Assembly: GCA_009667805.1 (NCBI GenBank)
Contig: CM019067.1
Coordinates: forward strand, 246,113,721-246,177,720
Reading direction: 5' to 3'
From: Leptobrachium leishanense
Taxonomy: Eukaryota > Chordata > Amphibia > Anura > Megophryidae
DNA length: 64,000 nucleotides
Shown: piece by piece, positions 55,701 to 62,361 of the stretch
Layout: the number at the start of each line of letters is the position of its first letter
Numbering within the stretch: position 1 is the stretch's first letter
The notes under the pieces: generated by a model
The model's input: only the letters and a program-made list of their open reading frames with translations
Told to the model about the DNA's origin: nothing
Database searches by the model: none
Translations under genes and position numbers: made by a program

Positions 55701-57259
55701 ATGAGCTACATCAACTGCACTCTCTACTAAAAACCTTGAGTATTATTCATGAAGTTGGATTGAAGAACAATGCCTCGAGAGAAAAATGAACAAACACAGC
55801 ATAATATTGTTTTTCACGAATAAAGGAGAATTGCACAGTAGACAAACACTCACACTTTGAAGAGCCTAGCCTGGCTCTAGTGATGATCGCTTGTGGGTGA
55901 AATTCACATAGACACGGCCAGTGGGGGGGACCTATCGATTGAGACTCCAATATTTCATTGGGAAAAAGAGAAAAGGGACAACATGGTGCAGATCAATATA
56001 ACTATGTAGAGATAGCTCAGACCACTCACGTGTTCCAGAGCCAGTTGGCTCTAATGCTTGAGCCCAGGGGTTGTTTCAGGTAGGCACAACTACTGAAAAG
56101 GCCCTGCGGATTCCTTATATTAAAATGCAGGAAAAAGGATCAAGTAATAAAAAAGGGTTTAATAAACCATAAAACCAAATACATAAAAATTTATTGTATT
56201 TTTATGTATTTGTTTTTATGGTTTATTAAACCCTTTATTATTACTTGATCCTTTTTCCTGCATTTTAATATAATGAATCCGCAGAGCCTTTTCAGGAGTT
56301 GTGCCTACTTGAAACAACCCCCGGGCTCAAGCATTAGAGCCAAGTGGATCTGGAACACGAGTGGTCCGAGTTATCTCTACATAGTTATATTGGTAAAATT
56401 CTATATAGATCTGCTCCATGTTGTCCCTTTTCTCTTTTTCCCAATGAAATATTGGAGTCTCAATCAATAGACCCGGCCAGTGGGGGGGCGTATGTGAATT
56501 TCACCCACAAGCGATCATCACTGGAGCCAGGCTAGGCTCTTAAAAGTGTGTTTGTCTACTTTGCAATTCTCCTTTATTCGTGAAAAACAATTTTATGCTA
56601 GGTTTGTTCATTTTTCTCTCGAGGCATTGAGCTACATCAACTGCACTCTCTACTAAAAACGTTGAGTATTATTCATTAAGTCTATTTGCACTGGGAAGCG
56701 CCGCACCTTTTCTTCATTATGTTTTTTAGGATATTATTGAACACTATAAAGATATGCCTTTAACACTGCTATACAGCTGCACTTAAAGTGAACCGGTGGT
56801 GGAGAGGTTCACGTCCCTGGCAATGTTCTATCAGGAGATGGATATCCCAGTGATCATAACGATCAAAGAAATACGCATTGAATTCTTGAATAGCCATCAC
56901 CATAATCATCCTACGTGGATTGCACACGTTCAGGATAACTGCCGGGCTGCACGATTGTCCCTCAGTAATGACTCAGTCGGCATCCAATCAGGTACCTGTA
57001 CTTAGCTGTCACACCAGTGGAATGAGGTATAAATATTAGCCCTACCTTCAAATTACAGTATTTCTGCTTCAATGAATGGTAGGAAATAATGCGACATTTG
57101 AAATACGCTTACCGGTTTGCTGGGGTATACATTAGAGAGGTGATATTTTAATTTCTCAACAGTCCAGTCCAGAAAACAATTAATGGTTTGGTCATCATAT
57201 TTTTGATTTGGAGCTTTAATAACCAGGGTCACTGGACTATCCATCACAGCTTGGTCCAT
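31612..57259 (-). CDS. HERPUD2: HERPUD2, spliced coding region (8 coding exons, 403 aa)
   Basis: HERPUD2 is an ER-membrane protein with an N-terminal ubiquitin-like domain, related to HERPUD1/Herp, which links the HRD1 ubiquitin ligase complex to ER-associated degradation; HERPUD2's own role is less well known. Coding exons on the minus strand are 57259-57113, 51951-51874, 47444-47313, 44840-44683, 42446-42324, 37944-37633, 34689-34578 and 31761-31612. Every intron is GT-AG and all phases join in frame, with split codons at Glu172, Tyr213 and Met317. The sum is 403 codons plus TAA; I recall the human protein as about 406. The ubiquitin-like domain covers roughly residues 8-85 and contains IKAPNQKY and KDQRLVYSGKLL. 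A Pro/Gln/Ser-rich linker follows, then NVQMNAQGGP and RDWLDWMY, a hydrophobic hairpin-like membrane segment at about 289-316, and an acidic tail ending FTTFF-type hydrophobic residues and IPEGPP. The start has A at -3 and G at +4. The protein ends about four residues earlier than the human one as I remember it. No frameshift or stop was seen. Confidence 0.95.
31844..32884. mobile_element. Tc1-like element, non-autonomous, right end truncated
   Basis: CAGTTGTGCTCAAACGTTTA after TA, then CATACCCTGG and the direct subterminal copy AAAAGTTTACATACCCTGG mark a frog Tc1-type terminus. The inverse appears from about 32705 (TATGTAAACTTTTGAACAG) to 32884 (TCTCTGGCCAAGAAATC), where it stops before the terminal 40 or so bases. 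The transposase is gone. It lies in HERPUD2 intron 7. Confidence 0.8.
32940..33343. other. Intronic DNA with TG-rich degenerate microsatellite
   Basis: Between 33050 and 33330 many GTGTGT/GTCTGTGTG pieces occur without a fixed unit. No gene. Confidence 0.4.
33391..34052. mobile_element. GGGGTTATTCA-family MITE, long form
   Basis: Ends GGGGTTATTCAGAGAGC and CTCTGAATAACCCC are inverted. The interior shares TTCACCGCAGGGTTC, GTTCGGTGTTCTCTGAATA and a poly-A/T-rich middle with the inverted copy at 41480-42045. It lies in intron 7. Confidence 0.75.
34578..34689 (-). CDS. HERPUD2: HERPUD2 coding exon 7
   Basis: Completes Met317 and encodes residues 318-354, HQVGWFPFRPEDAQQ to NNNDLQEM, the cytosolic stretch after the membrane segment. 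The HQxGWFPFR core is conserved in the family. The acceptor is TAACAG and the donor the weaker GTAAAT; phase 0 at the end. Confidence 0.93.
35260..35610. mobile_element. Harbinger-like MITE, decayed, abutting the next copy
   Basis: GCTGAGCGCAGTTAGTG, CGATCCTCC/GGAGGATCACGC and the end CTCTGACCACAGTC correspond to the family at 45394-45738. The TTA at 35611 is shared with the following element. Confidence 0.6.
35614..36038. mobile_element. Harbinger-like MITE, TTA target duplication
   Basis: GGCTAGGGTCAGACGAGCGC and, reversed at 36038, GGCTAGGGTCAGACGAACGC; TTA on both sides (35611-35613, 36039-36041). Non-coding, in intron 6. Confidence 0.88.
36042..36258. mobile_element. MITE with GGCTATATT ends containing a 44-bp perfect triplication
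   Basis: Left AAGGCTATATTCCAAAGC and right TTTGTAATATGGCCC are inverted. From 36075 a 44-base unit (AGAGCTGTTGTAAACGTAAC...) occurs three times with unit starts at 36075, 36119 and 36163, identical until the end of the third copy. A related element is at 46025-46140. Confidence 0.78.
36560..36718. repeat. Frog-type dispersed repeat 3' tail
   Basis: GATTGTAAGTTCCCACGG, CAGCACTGCAGAATATGCTG and GGCGCTATATAAAG match a tail I associate with abundant anuran retroposons. A second short copy (CTGCGGAAACTGTTGGCGCT) is at 62789-62822. Confidence 0.6.
37633..37944 (-). CDS. HERPUD2: HERPUD2 coding exon 6 (membrane segment)
   Basis: Completes Tyr213, encodes residues 214-316 and gives two bases of Met317. 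It begins QAAASNQTTPES, holds a Pro-rich stretch (DRPPPNPPRAAP), then NQNVQMNAQGGP, EEEINRDWLDWMYT and the membrane segment AAILLSIVYFYSSFSR-FVMVMGAMILVY. The real acceptor is TTGTATAG at 37945-37946; the open frame upstream of it is intronic. Confidence 0.96.
38080..38180. mobile_element. TAGGGATAGACCGATA hAT-family left end
   Basis: TAGGGATAGACCGATAATCG resembles the terminus of 11758-14441. The matching right end was not found. Confidence 0.4.
38385..38475 (+). repeat. Satellite unit, second locus
   Basis: AGAGCTGCACAGCAATAAAA and CTCACAGTAATGTGTGGTGT match the arrays at 23681-24345 and 40225-40700. It lies in intron 5 of HERPUD2. Confidence 0.75.
38600..38985. mobile_element. GGGTTATTCA-family MITE, copy 2 of the 1-594 type
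   Basis: CATTGAATCCTATGGGATTC, CTCTATGGGACAATTTCACT and the end TCTCTGAATAACCCC follow the order of the copy near 240-589. Partial third copy at 48590-48760. Confidence 0.7.
39636..40118. mobile_element. Nested hAT MITE, 8-bp target duplication
   Basis: TAGGGCTGTGCAATATGG and, reversed, TAGGGCTGTGCAATTAATCG; CTATTGAG flanks both sides (39628-39635, 40119-40126). A GC-rich palindrome (39785-39960, CACGTG and CGCGG arms) occupies the middle. Frames in it are shadows. Confidence 0.92.
40225..40700 (+). repeat. Satellite array, third locus
   Basis: Nine or so units; first GCTGCACAGCAATAAAACCC, later ATCAGAATCCACAGCAATAA with CTCCAGCAATGCAATGTG. Related to 23681-24345. Unit length is about 55 bases, and the later units form a two-unit higher order (GGTGTGTGTCAGCGTATCAG alternating with GTGTATGAGTGCATCAG). 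Confidence 0.85.
40938..41027. repeat. Perfect 39-bp palindrome within a longer hairpin
   Basis: Bases 40968-41006 are two 19-base inverted arms around one A (CCAGTCAGGTGGTACTGAG, then its complement). Outer arms GCTGCGTGCGTGCGTG and CACGCACGCAGC extend the stem to about 90 bases. Confidence 0.9.
41480..42045. mobile_element. GGGGTTATTCA-family MITE, inverted long form
   Basis: AATCTATTCAAAGAACACC, GTTCGGTGGTTTCAATC, and the right part GTGAATTCACTGCAGGGTGG with ATTTCGGTGCTCTGTGAGTA correspond to the reverse of 33391-34052. Confidence 0.65.
42324..42446 (-). CDS. HERPUD2: HERPUD2 coding exon 5
   Basis: Completes Glu172 and encodes residues 173-212, ending with two bases of Tyr213. Diagnostic residues are FPAYTAISPLQMMWWQQMY and ARQYYMQ, which match the conserved SPLQMLWWQQMYA-type block of HERPUD2. 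The acceptor is TTTGTAG and the donor GTAAGT. Confidence 0.94.
43574..43753. mobile_element. Short hairpin MITE, copy 3 of 4
   Basis: CAGGGTTATTCAGAGAGGTG after TAA, to CTCTGAATAGCTGTG. Arms as in 6043-6227 with substitutions. Confidence 0.82.
43948..44339. mobile_element. piggyBac-like MITE, TTAA ends
   Basis: TTAACCCTTTCACTGCTGAG and, reversed, TTAACCCCATAGTGACCAAT. The interior GAGCTGATTTTGACAG, CTCATCAAGCTTAAACG matches 49235-49330. Confidence 0.78.
44683..44840 (-). CDS. HERPUD2: HERPUD2 coding exon 4
   Basis: Encodes residues 120-171 plus two bases of Glu172. It reads NAEHSGSASTVSPAQE to HTQPFPYFRQ, low-complexity linker that corresponds to the human segment with HSGSTTPSS and QFPYVMQ. 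It is bounded by a TTAG acceptor and a GTAAGT donor. This exon has no long open frame by itself and was found by homology and phase. Confidence 0.88.
45394..45738. mobile_element. Harbinger-like MITE, TAA target duplication
   Basis: GGCTGGGGTCAGACAAGCGC and, reversed, GGCTGGGGTCAGACGAGCG; TAA on both sides (45391-45393, 45739-45741). Intron 3. Confidence 0.9.
46025..46145. mobile_element. Palindromic MITE related to 36042-36258
   Basis: AGTCCAAGTCTGCTGTAAAT with GTAACCGGAGCTCTGC, and the inverse GCGGAGCTCCGGTTTC, form arms around CTCCATAGACTG. Confidence 0.55.
46340..46640. other. GC-rich intronic stretch
   Basis: CpG-containing sequence on both strands with open frames but no family resemblance and no splice-consistent role in HERPUD2. 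It may be a fragment of a retroelement leader. Confidence 0.3.
47313..47444 (-). CDS. HERPUD2: HERPUD2 coding exon 3
   Basis: Encodes residues 76-119, beginning QDEYHMVHLVCASRTPPSSP, the last strand of the ubiquitin-like domain and the start of the Ser/Pro-rich linker. The acceptor is CTGCAG and the donor GTAAGT; 132 bases, phase 0 at both ends. The second half is poorly conserved, as expected of the linker. Confidence 0.95.
48590..48760. mobile_element. GGGTTATTCA-family MITE fragment
   Basis: GATGGTTGAATAAAAC, CATTGAATCCTATGGGATAC and GGGACAATTTCCCTGCCGC match 38600-38985 and 200-420. Confidence 0.6.
49235..50388. mobile_element. piggyBac-like element, TTAA ends, internally nested
   Basis: TTAACCCTTTCGCTTTTCGC at the left and GCAGCGAAGGGGTTAA at the right. 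Internal palindromes CCCCTAACTGCCACGG/GTGGCAGTTAGGGG (49854-49921) and CATCGTGCTATGCACGATG suggest a second, nested MITE. No transposase; intron 2. Confidence 0.7.
50461..50582. mobile_element. hAT-like MITE (GGGGTCAGCAACC ends)
   Basis: GGGGCCTCCAACCTCAGCCC and, reversed, GGGGTCAGCAACCTTGGCCC. Flanks CTGTAGGT and CTGTAGGA differ by one base. Confidence 0.7.
50769..51605. mobile_element. hAT-like element (TAGGGCTGCAAC ends)
   Basis: TAGGGCTGCAACTAACAATT and, reversed, TAGTGCTGAAACAACTAATC, with flanks CCAAGAAC and CCAAGATG. The interior contains GGCCGAAACGATCG of the GAAACG repeat type. Intron 2. Confidence 0.7.
51874..51951 (-). CDS. HERPUD2: HERPUD2 coding exon 2
   Basis: Encodes residues 50-75, MTKDQRLVYSGKLLLDHL through LRK, the centre of the ubiquitin-like fold. 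The acceptor is TTTTTAG and the donor GTAAGT; the exon is 78 bases, phase 0 at both ends. Confidence 0.95.
52351..52530. mobile_element. Short hairpin MITE, copy 4 of 4
   Basis: CAGGGTTATTCAAAGAGCGG to CTCTTTGAATAACCCTG with the same arms as 6043-6227. Intron 1. Confidence 0.85.
54571..54832. repeat. Perfect 25-bp minisatellite, 10 identical units
   Basis: Unit CCCCAGCTCACATGGGTATA + ATTGG starts at 54571 and repeats every 25 bases through 54820 without a mismatch, then a partial unit. Two degenerate units precede it (54515-54570). Intron 1. Confidence 0.97.
54840..55190. repeat. GC-rich tandem/inverted repeat
   Basis: Phrases GGCTCTACAGGATGCGCAC, CCTGGTCTCCTGGATGCGC and CTGCGGCGAGCGCATCCGG recur every 50-70 bases, alternating with their inverses. 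Open frames on both strands result from the periodicity and are not genes. Confidence 0.8.
55661..56717. repeat. Giant foldback, arms of about 520 bp
   Basis: The left arm 55661-56192 and right arm 56197-56717 are inverted copies, with an AT-rich near-perfect palindrome at the centre (56165-56226). A segment of about 50 bases (55702-55750 and 56628-56676) is instead in the same orientation in both arms. No transposase frame and no target duplication were found. Intron 1. Confidence 0.9.
57113..57259 (-). CDS. HERPUD2: HERPUD2 coding exon 1 (start codon exon)
   Basis: This exon encodes residues 1-49, from MDQAVMDSP to VYPSKP, the first half of the ubiquitin-like domain (IKAPNQKYDDQTI, FLDWTVEKLKYHL). 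It ends in phase 0 at the donor GTAAGC. An in-frame ATG twelve codons upstream would add MSFFFFLSLPQT from a pyrimidine tract; the internal ATG at 57259 is preferred because it matches the known N-terminus and has a good Kozak context. Despite that pyrimidine run, there is no AG between it and the ATG, so the splice acceptor must be farther upstream. Confidence 0.95.
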
Positions 57260-57495
57260 AGTTTGTGGCAAAGAAAGAAAAAAAAAAAAAGACAATAATA
57301 AAGTGCCTGAATGCGTAACAGGTGGAGGTCACAGCAGGTTTTCGGTCACATCACCTTGATGATCATGGCTTTTTAAAAGGACCACGGTTACAGATCGCGT
57401 AGCGAAATGCGCGTTATAACAACGTAAGGTCCACACAATAGGGCGATTACTTCCCATTCAGAAAGATCAGAAGGATGTGTCATTCGCAGTGTCAC
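57260..57495 (-). other. HERPUD2: Probable 5' UTR part of the HERPUD2 start exon
   Basis: A textbook acceptor, a pyrimidine-rich stretch ending TATTTCCAG, lies immediately above 57495 on the minus strand, and no comparably good acceptor lies nearer the start codon; a weaker one (GCATTCAG) is near 57310. The 236 bases between would be untranslated and contain three upstream ATGs. Part of it (57388-57416) resembles the GCGAAACGCGT-type motif seen in repeats elsewhere in the window, so some of this exon may be repeat-derived. RNA evidence would decide the boundary. Confidence 0.5.
57388..57483 (-). promoter_or_regulatory. Upstream ORF in the presumed HERPUD2 5' UTR, 31 codons
   Basis: ATG at 57483 opens a 31-codon frame starting MTHPSDLSEWEVIALL and ending TAA at 57388, wholly upstream of the main start. 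A second ATG (57459 region, GAATGGGAAG) opens an overlapping 42-codon frame, and a third gives a six-codon frame. If this exon is transcribed, these would be expected to lower initiation at the main ATG and could make it stress-responsive, as for other ER-stress mRNAs. That is inference; the peptide itself is not a family I recognise. Confidence 0.4.
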
Positions 57496-57633
57496 CTGGA
57501 AATAGAGAGAAATAAAGTTGGATTTGTGTTAAAAATTCATGCTAGAAAAGGAATTACAATGATTAATGTATACCTAAGCAAATAAAAAGGCATTGTAGTG
57601 CCAAAGAAAGGCAAACAGACAAATTAAATAATA

Positions 57634-58508
57634 CAGGTCGGGCACCCCTTATCCAGAATTCTGGAATCTCTACTTTTGAGAGTCTTCCTGACTTAAATTT
57701 CACTTCCCTCCCTGACATTTCCAGAAGGGTCCTGCTGCCAGCCGATACTCCACGGTCCACCAATGGCTGCAGCGCCATGACGAACACGCAAGACTGTACA
57801 GCTCCTGCATGTGACATGCTGCACAGAGACAGGCAGACTCTGTAAAGCATGTCCCGTAATAAAAGCCTGAGATACACTGAGCGCGCGGCGAAGCAAACAT
57901 TTTGCAGGCTTGACTTGGCCCCGCCTCGCAGCCTGTCTACACTGGATTACGTTTGCTTCTGTCCACACTGCACAGGAATCCACCAAATTAAAATGCACAG
58001 GTCAAAACCATTTAATTTTCACAAAGCGCATGTCATAGGCAAAAAAATTTCTATTGAGTAAAATACATAAAAATTCCTGCCAATTTAATAGGGATATATA
58101 GATATATAAATATCCTAATCATATAGCACCCCTATGATATATATGTATATAAAGTAGGGATGCACAGATACCACACACAGACCACAGATACACGTGTACC
58201 ACACACAGACCACAGATACATATGTATACCACACACAGACCTCATCATACATATATGATGGACCTGAACACACCGAGCGCATCTTGACGCGCGGCGTCAC
58301 CTACAGGCACTATGCATCGCAGTCAGTGCATCTCAGGCTTAAGACTGCGCAAAGTCTCCCAGAACATGTACACACTTGTGCTGCAGTAGGAAGTCTATTG
58401 TGACTCCCCTGCTGCATCCCCCCCCCTCTGCAACATCAGATTCTCCAGGGCTCCAAAACCTGGAATGCTTGGGGTCGTGAGCATTCTGGATATGGGGTGC
58501 TCAACCTG
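57634..58508. mobile_element. MITE with CAGGT..GCACCCC..TATCCAGAAT ends, with a nested MITE
   Basis: CAGGTCGGGCACCCCTTATC after TA and, reversed, CAGGTTGAGCACCCCATATC. These ends and the TA suggest a Tc1/pogo-like element. A second MITE (57863-58340) is nested inside. Confidence 0.65.
57863..58340. mobile_element. AAGCCTGAGATACACTGA MITE, minus-strand copy
   Basis: AAGCCTGAGATACACTGAGC at the left and GTGCATCTCAGGCTT at the right. Bases 57880-58065 are the reverse complement of 9238-9597. It contains a short ACCACACACAGACCACAGAT tandem repeat at 58170-58240. Confidence 0.7.
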
Positions 58509-59211
58509 CATCTTCAGTGGGAGATTAAAATATCTCGTAAGTTTAATCATCCATAGGGGGTAGAGAATGCCTGTCCCCCCCCCCAAATAGACACCAGGGA
58601 AATTCTAGATCTTTCAGCTTTGCCTACAATAAATTAAACATTCAAAAAACAAAACATTTTCCGCAAATTTACATTATTTCCCCCATCTTTAATGAATTCC
58701 CATTTGAAAAGAGTCTGCAGACTTCTCTCACCCAATCGTCATACACGTGCAGGAGGCAGTTTAGCCAATAAACGTGTGCATGTGTCTTATTGACCGACCT
58801 ATGACCCGGACTACCAAATGTCAAGGAAACGTATTCAGTTCAGAATATCAGGAAGGAGTAAACACAAACGTCAGATTATCGGCAGTGGAAGGGTGGTCAA
58901 GGCTTGTTTAAACATAAAATAGTGTTTATAAACCGATAAAATACTTATCCCACCACTCCTAGGCATGATCACGCAGAGAATGCAGTATTTTCATAAAGCA
59001 TGGATAAGCATCTACACCTTGCAGCAGCATTAGACCTATCTAAAAGCAATGCAAGAATACAGACAATAGATATACTGTATGCAATCAATATAGCGGGCAC
59101 AAGGTGCAGAGTGCAATTTATGCCCTTCAAAATAACCTGTCATGCTACCATAAACATATGCATATTGCAGACAAGGACTAAGATATAGATATACTCTATA
59201 TACAGTATATA

Positions 59212-60747
59212 CACTGCTCAAAAAAATAAAGGGAACACAAACATAAGACATCCTAGATCTGAATGAATGAAATATTCTCATTAAATACTGTGGTCATTAC
59301 ATTGTGTGATTTTGTTGTCAGCACATTCAACTAACATTATCAATGGAAATCAAATTGAGAAACCCATGGAGGTCTGGATTTGGAGTTACACTCAAAATTA
59401 TAGTGGAAAACAACACTACAGGCTGATCCAACTTTGATGTACCTTCAAACAAGTCAAAATGAGGCTCAGTATTGTGTGTGGCCTCCACGTGCCTGTATGA
59501 CCTCCCTACAACGCCTGGGCATGTTCCTGATGAGCTGTTCTCCTGAGGGGTCTCCTCCCACACTTGGACTAAAGCATCCCCCAAATCTTAGTCTGGTGCA
59601 ACGTGGCGTTGGTGGATGGAGCGAGACATGAAGTCCCAGATGTGCTAAATTGGATTCAGGTCTGGGGAACGGGCGGGCCAGTCCATAGCATCAATGCCTT
59701 CGTCTTCCAGGAACTGCTGACACACTCCAGCCACATGAGGTCTAGCATTGTCTTGCATTAGGAGGAACCCAGGGCCAACCGCACCAGCATATGGTCTCAC
59801 AAGGGGTCTGAGGATCTTATCTCGGTACCTAATGGCAGTCAGGCTACCTCTGGGGAGCACATGGAGGGCTGTGTGGCCCCCTAAAGAAATGCCACCCCAC
59901 ACCATTACTGACCCACTGACAAACTGATCATGCTGGAGGATGTTGCAGGCAGCAGAACGTTCTCCACGGCTTCTCCAGGCCCGGTCACGTCTGTCACATG
60001 TGCTCAGTGTGAACCTGCTTTCATCTGTGAAGAGCACAGGGCGCCAATGGCGAAGCTGACAATCTTGGCGTTCTCTGGCAAATGCCAAATGTCCTGCACA
60101 GTGTTGGGCTGTAAGCACAACCCCCACCTGTGGACGTCGAGCCCTCATCGAGTCTGAGCAGCCACATGCACACTTGTGACATGCTGGAGGTCATTTTGCA
60201 GGGCTCTGGCAGTGCTCCTCCTGTCCCTCCTTGCACAAAGGCGGAGGTAGCGGTCCTGCTGCTGGGTTGTTGCCCCCCTACGGCCTCCTCCACGTCTCCT
60301 GATGTACTGGCCTGTCTCCTGGTAGCGCCTCCATGCTCTGGACACTACTCTGATAGACACAGCAAACCTTCTTGCCACAGCTCGCATTGATGTGCCATCC
60401 TGGATGACCTGCCCTACCTGAGCCACTTGTGTGAGTTGTAGACTCAGTCTCATGCTACCACTAGAGTGACAGCACCGCCAGCATTCAAAAGTGACCAAAC
60501 CATCAGCCAGGAAGCATAGGAACTGAGAAGTGGTCTGTCACCACCCGCAGAACCACTCCTTTATTGGGGATGTCTTGCTACCTGCCTATGCTTCCCACAT
60601 GTTGTCTATTCCATTTGCACAACAGCATGTGGACTTAGGTAGCAACACTGATTGACAATCAAGTGGACAGTTTGATTTCACAGATGTGTGATTGACTGGG
60701 AGTTACATTGTGTTGTTTAAGTGTTCCCTTTATTTTTCTGAGCAGTG
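59212..60747 (-). mobile_element. Tc1-like transposon, 1.54 kb, inactive
   Basis: CACTGCTCAAAAAAATAAAG and, reversed, CACTGCTCAGAAAAATAAAG are the terminal repeats; the left flank is TA and the right TG. It is a different Tc1 family from 12667-14279. The transposase on the minus strand is broken. Confidence 0.92.
59330..60455 (-). pseudogene. Tc1-like transposase, broken by a frameshift and stops
   Basis: Reading leftward, 60455-60145 holds the helix-turn-helix part ([34 protein letters not shown]). A frameshift near 60150 leads to the catalytic part at 60148-59645 with LFTDESRFTL, LLMQDNARPHVAG and WPARSPDLNPI. The next codon, where the third acidic residue of the DDE triad belongs, is the stop TAG (59647-59645). 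Further codons (HIWDFMSRSI, later DALVQVWEE) continue in frame with another stop. The element cannot encode an active enzyme. Confidence 0.9.
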
Positions 60748-61079
60748 TGTGTATATATTATATATACATCCATCCATCCATACATACACATGGTGGGGGT
60801 TGCACTCAACCTTAACTAAGCATTCAGTGCGGGTGCGTCTCAAAGATAAAATATAAAACAAAACCACGGAGAGAGCACTCCAGACAAACACATTCAAAAA
60901 CCTGCAACAACAGCTCCATGCATGGATGGGTGCATAAGACCAGCTTTTACCACATGGTGAAAATTTCTTAACTCTGAGCTTTGTTGAGTAAACGGTGGAA
61001 ATTTGGTTCGCAATGAACGGCCGTGAATTGCTTAAGCCTGCCAACAGCGTCAATGTAATCCACCCTCTGGCAGGTCCTA

Positions 61080-61494
61080 CTCTGCAAACCTAATGACTGC
61101 CCATCATGGGATTGGGAGATAGATGTCCTGAATGGCTCATCAACGCCCAGCTGAAACCGTTTAACCTAGGAATGTGAAACTTTGAAGGTGCACTGTTTTT
61201 ATGAGGTAGGCACCCACTAAGGAAGGATTTCCACTAAGAAAGGGTTGTGAACACTTTTATCAGTATACCTATATTTCAAAAACCAAAGATGTTACAGGTG
61301 TGAAATTTGGCACTTACAATCTTCCTGAAAAATAAAAAAAACACGGGTTTTACCATTTTCCAGAAATCCCAAGTGGGGGGGGGGGGGTGTGAAAAAAGGG
61401 GGGGAGGTTTGAAGAAAAAAAAACTCATGTTTCTTTTAAAAACAATTTTAACAAATCCAAAATCCACGCAAGCGAAGCCGCGGGCAAAAGCTAG
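61080..61494 (+). mobile_element. Helitron, 3' end
   Basis: The terminus GCGAAGCCGCGGGCAAAAGC + TAG, followed by T, has the GC-rich hairpin and CTAG end typical of Helitrons. Upstream phrases (CCCAGCTGAAACCG, GGTGTGAAATTTGGCAC) fit Helitron interiors. The 5' TC end was not located and no Rep/helicase gene is present. Confidence 0.62.
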
Positions 61495-62361
61495 TACGTA
61501 GATATATATAGGAATAAACACACTGCATGATGTCAATGAAAGCCTGGTTCAGTCAGGCTGCCACATGGTATTATGTTCACAGTGCAAGAATGGCGAGAAA
61601 GAACAAGGGATTTCTTCACGGTTTCCATGGTAACTTCATACTGCAACTTAGATATTTTTCTTTAAATGTTTTCAAAAGCCCAAGGTATAGGGAAGTGAAA
61701 GATGGGCTGAGCCTGACAAAAGGCTGCATTGACAGAATAATAATAAAAAAATACAAGTTGTTGAAGTGCAATCATTCCAAAACGTTAGGTCATTTGAAAG
61801 TTCTCCCAAACCTACCTGTATGTTGCGTTAGCCAAACTGCTGACAGACATTTATTTTCCCCCAGAAATCTCCCTGAGCTTCCTGCTTGCTCTCTGTACTG
61901 CGGCATGCCGCATAACATGTTTCACTGAGGAGTAAGTTATGGTTCTCACAGCAGGAAAGCTCCACCCCTCTCCGGACCTGCAGCTGTCTGAACTAAACAT
62001 CCATAGAATCTGAATATTTGGAAATGACTCTCAAATCTACTGAACAGATAGGGACGCTAGATGCTTGGCAAGTTCAACCGTTAACCCTTCCCTACAGTAA
62101 TGTATATATGTCTGTGTTTGCACTCCATCTCAGCAGTGGGAAGGGAAAAAGCCCTAGTGCCTTTCACAGTTAATATTACAAGTCTCCTTGTTACAAGAAC
62201 AACCATCGAGGGTTGAGAGGTCAATCGCAAAGCTTAGATGTTTAATCCTGCCCACGAAGGAGAAAAAGCAAAAAAACATGGCTGCCTGCATGAGAAGAGC
62301 AGTCGGATTACAAGCTACGAAAACTGACAAAACTCCATTGGAAGTTGTAAGGATCAATTAA

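Noticed and set aside
57296..57310. Splice acceptor directly before the HERPUD2 ATG at the pyrimidine run
   Set aside because: No AG dinucleotide occurs between the pyrimidine run and the start codon; the acceptor at 57496 is much better.
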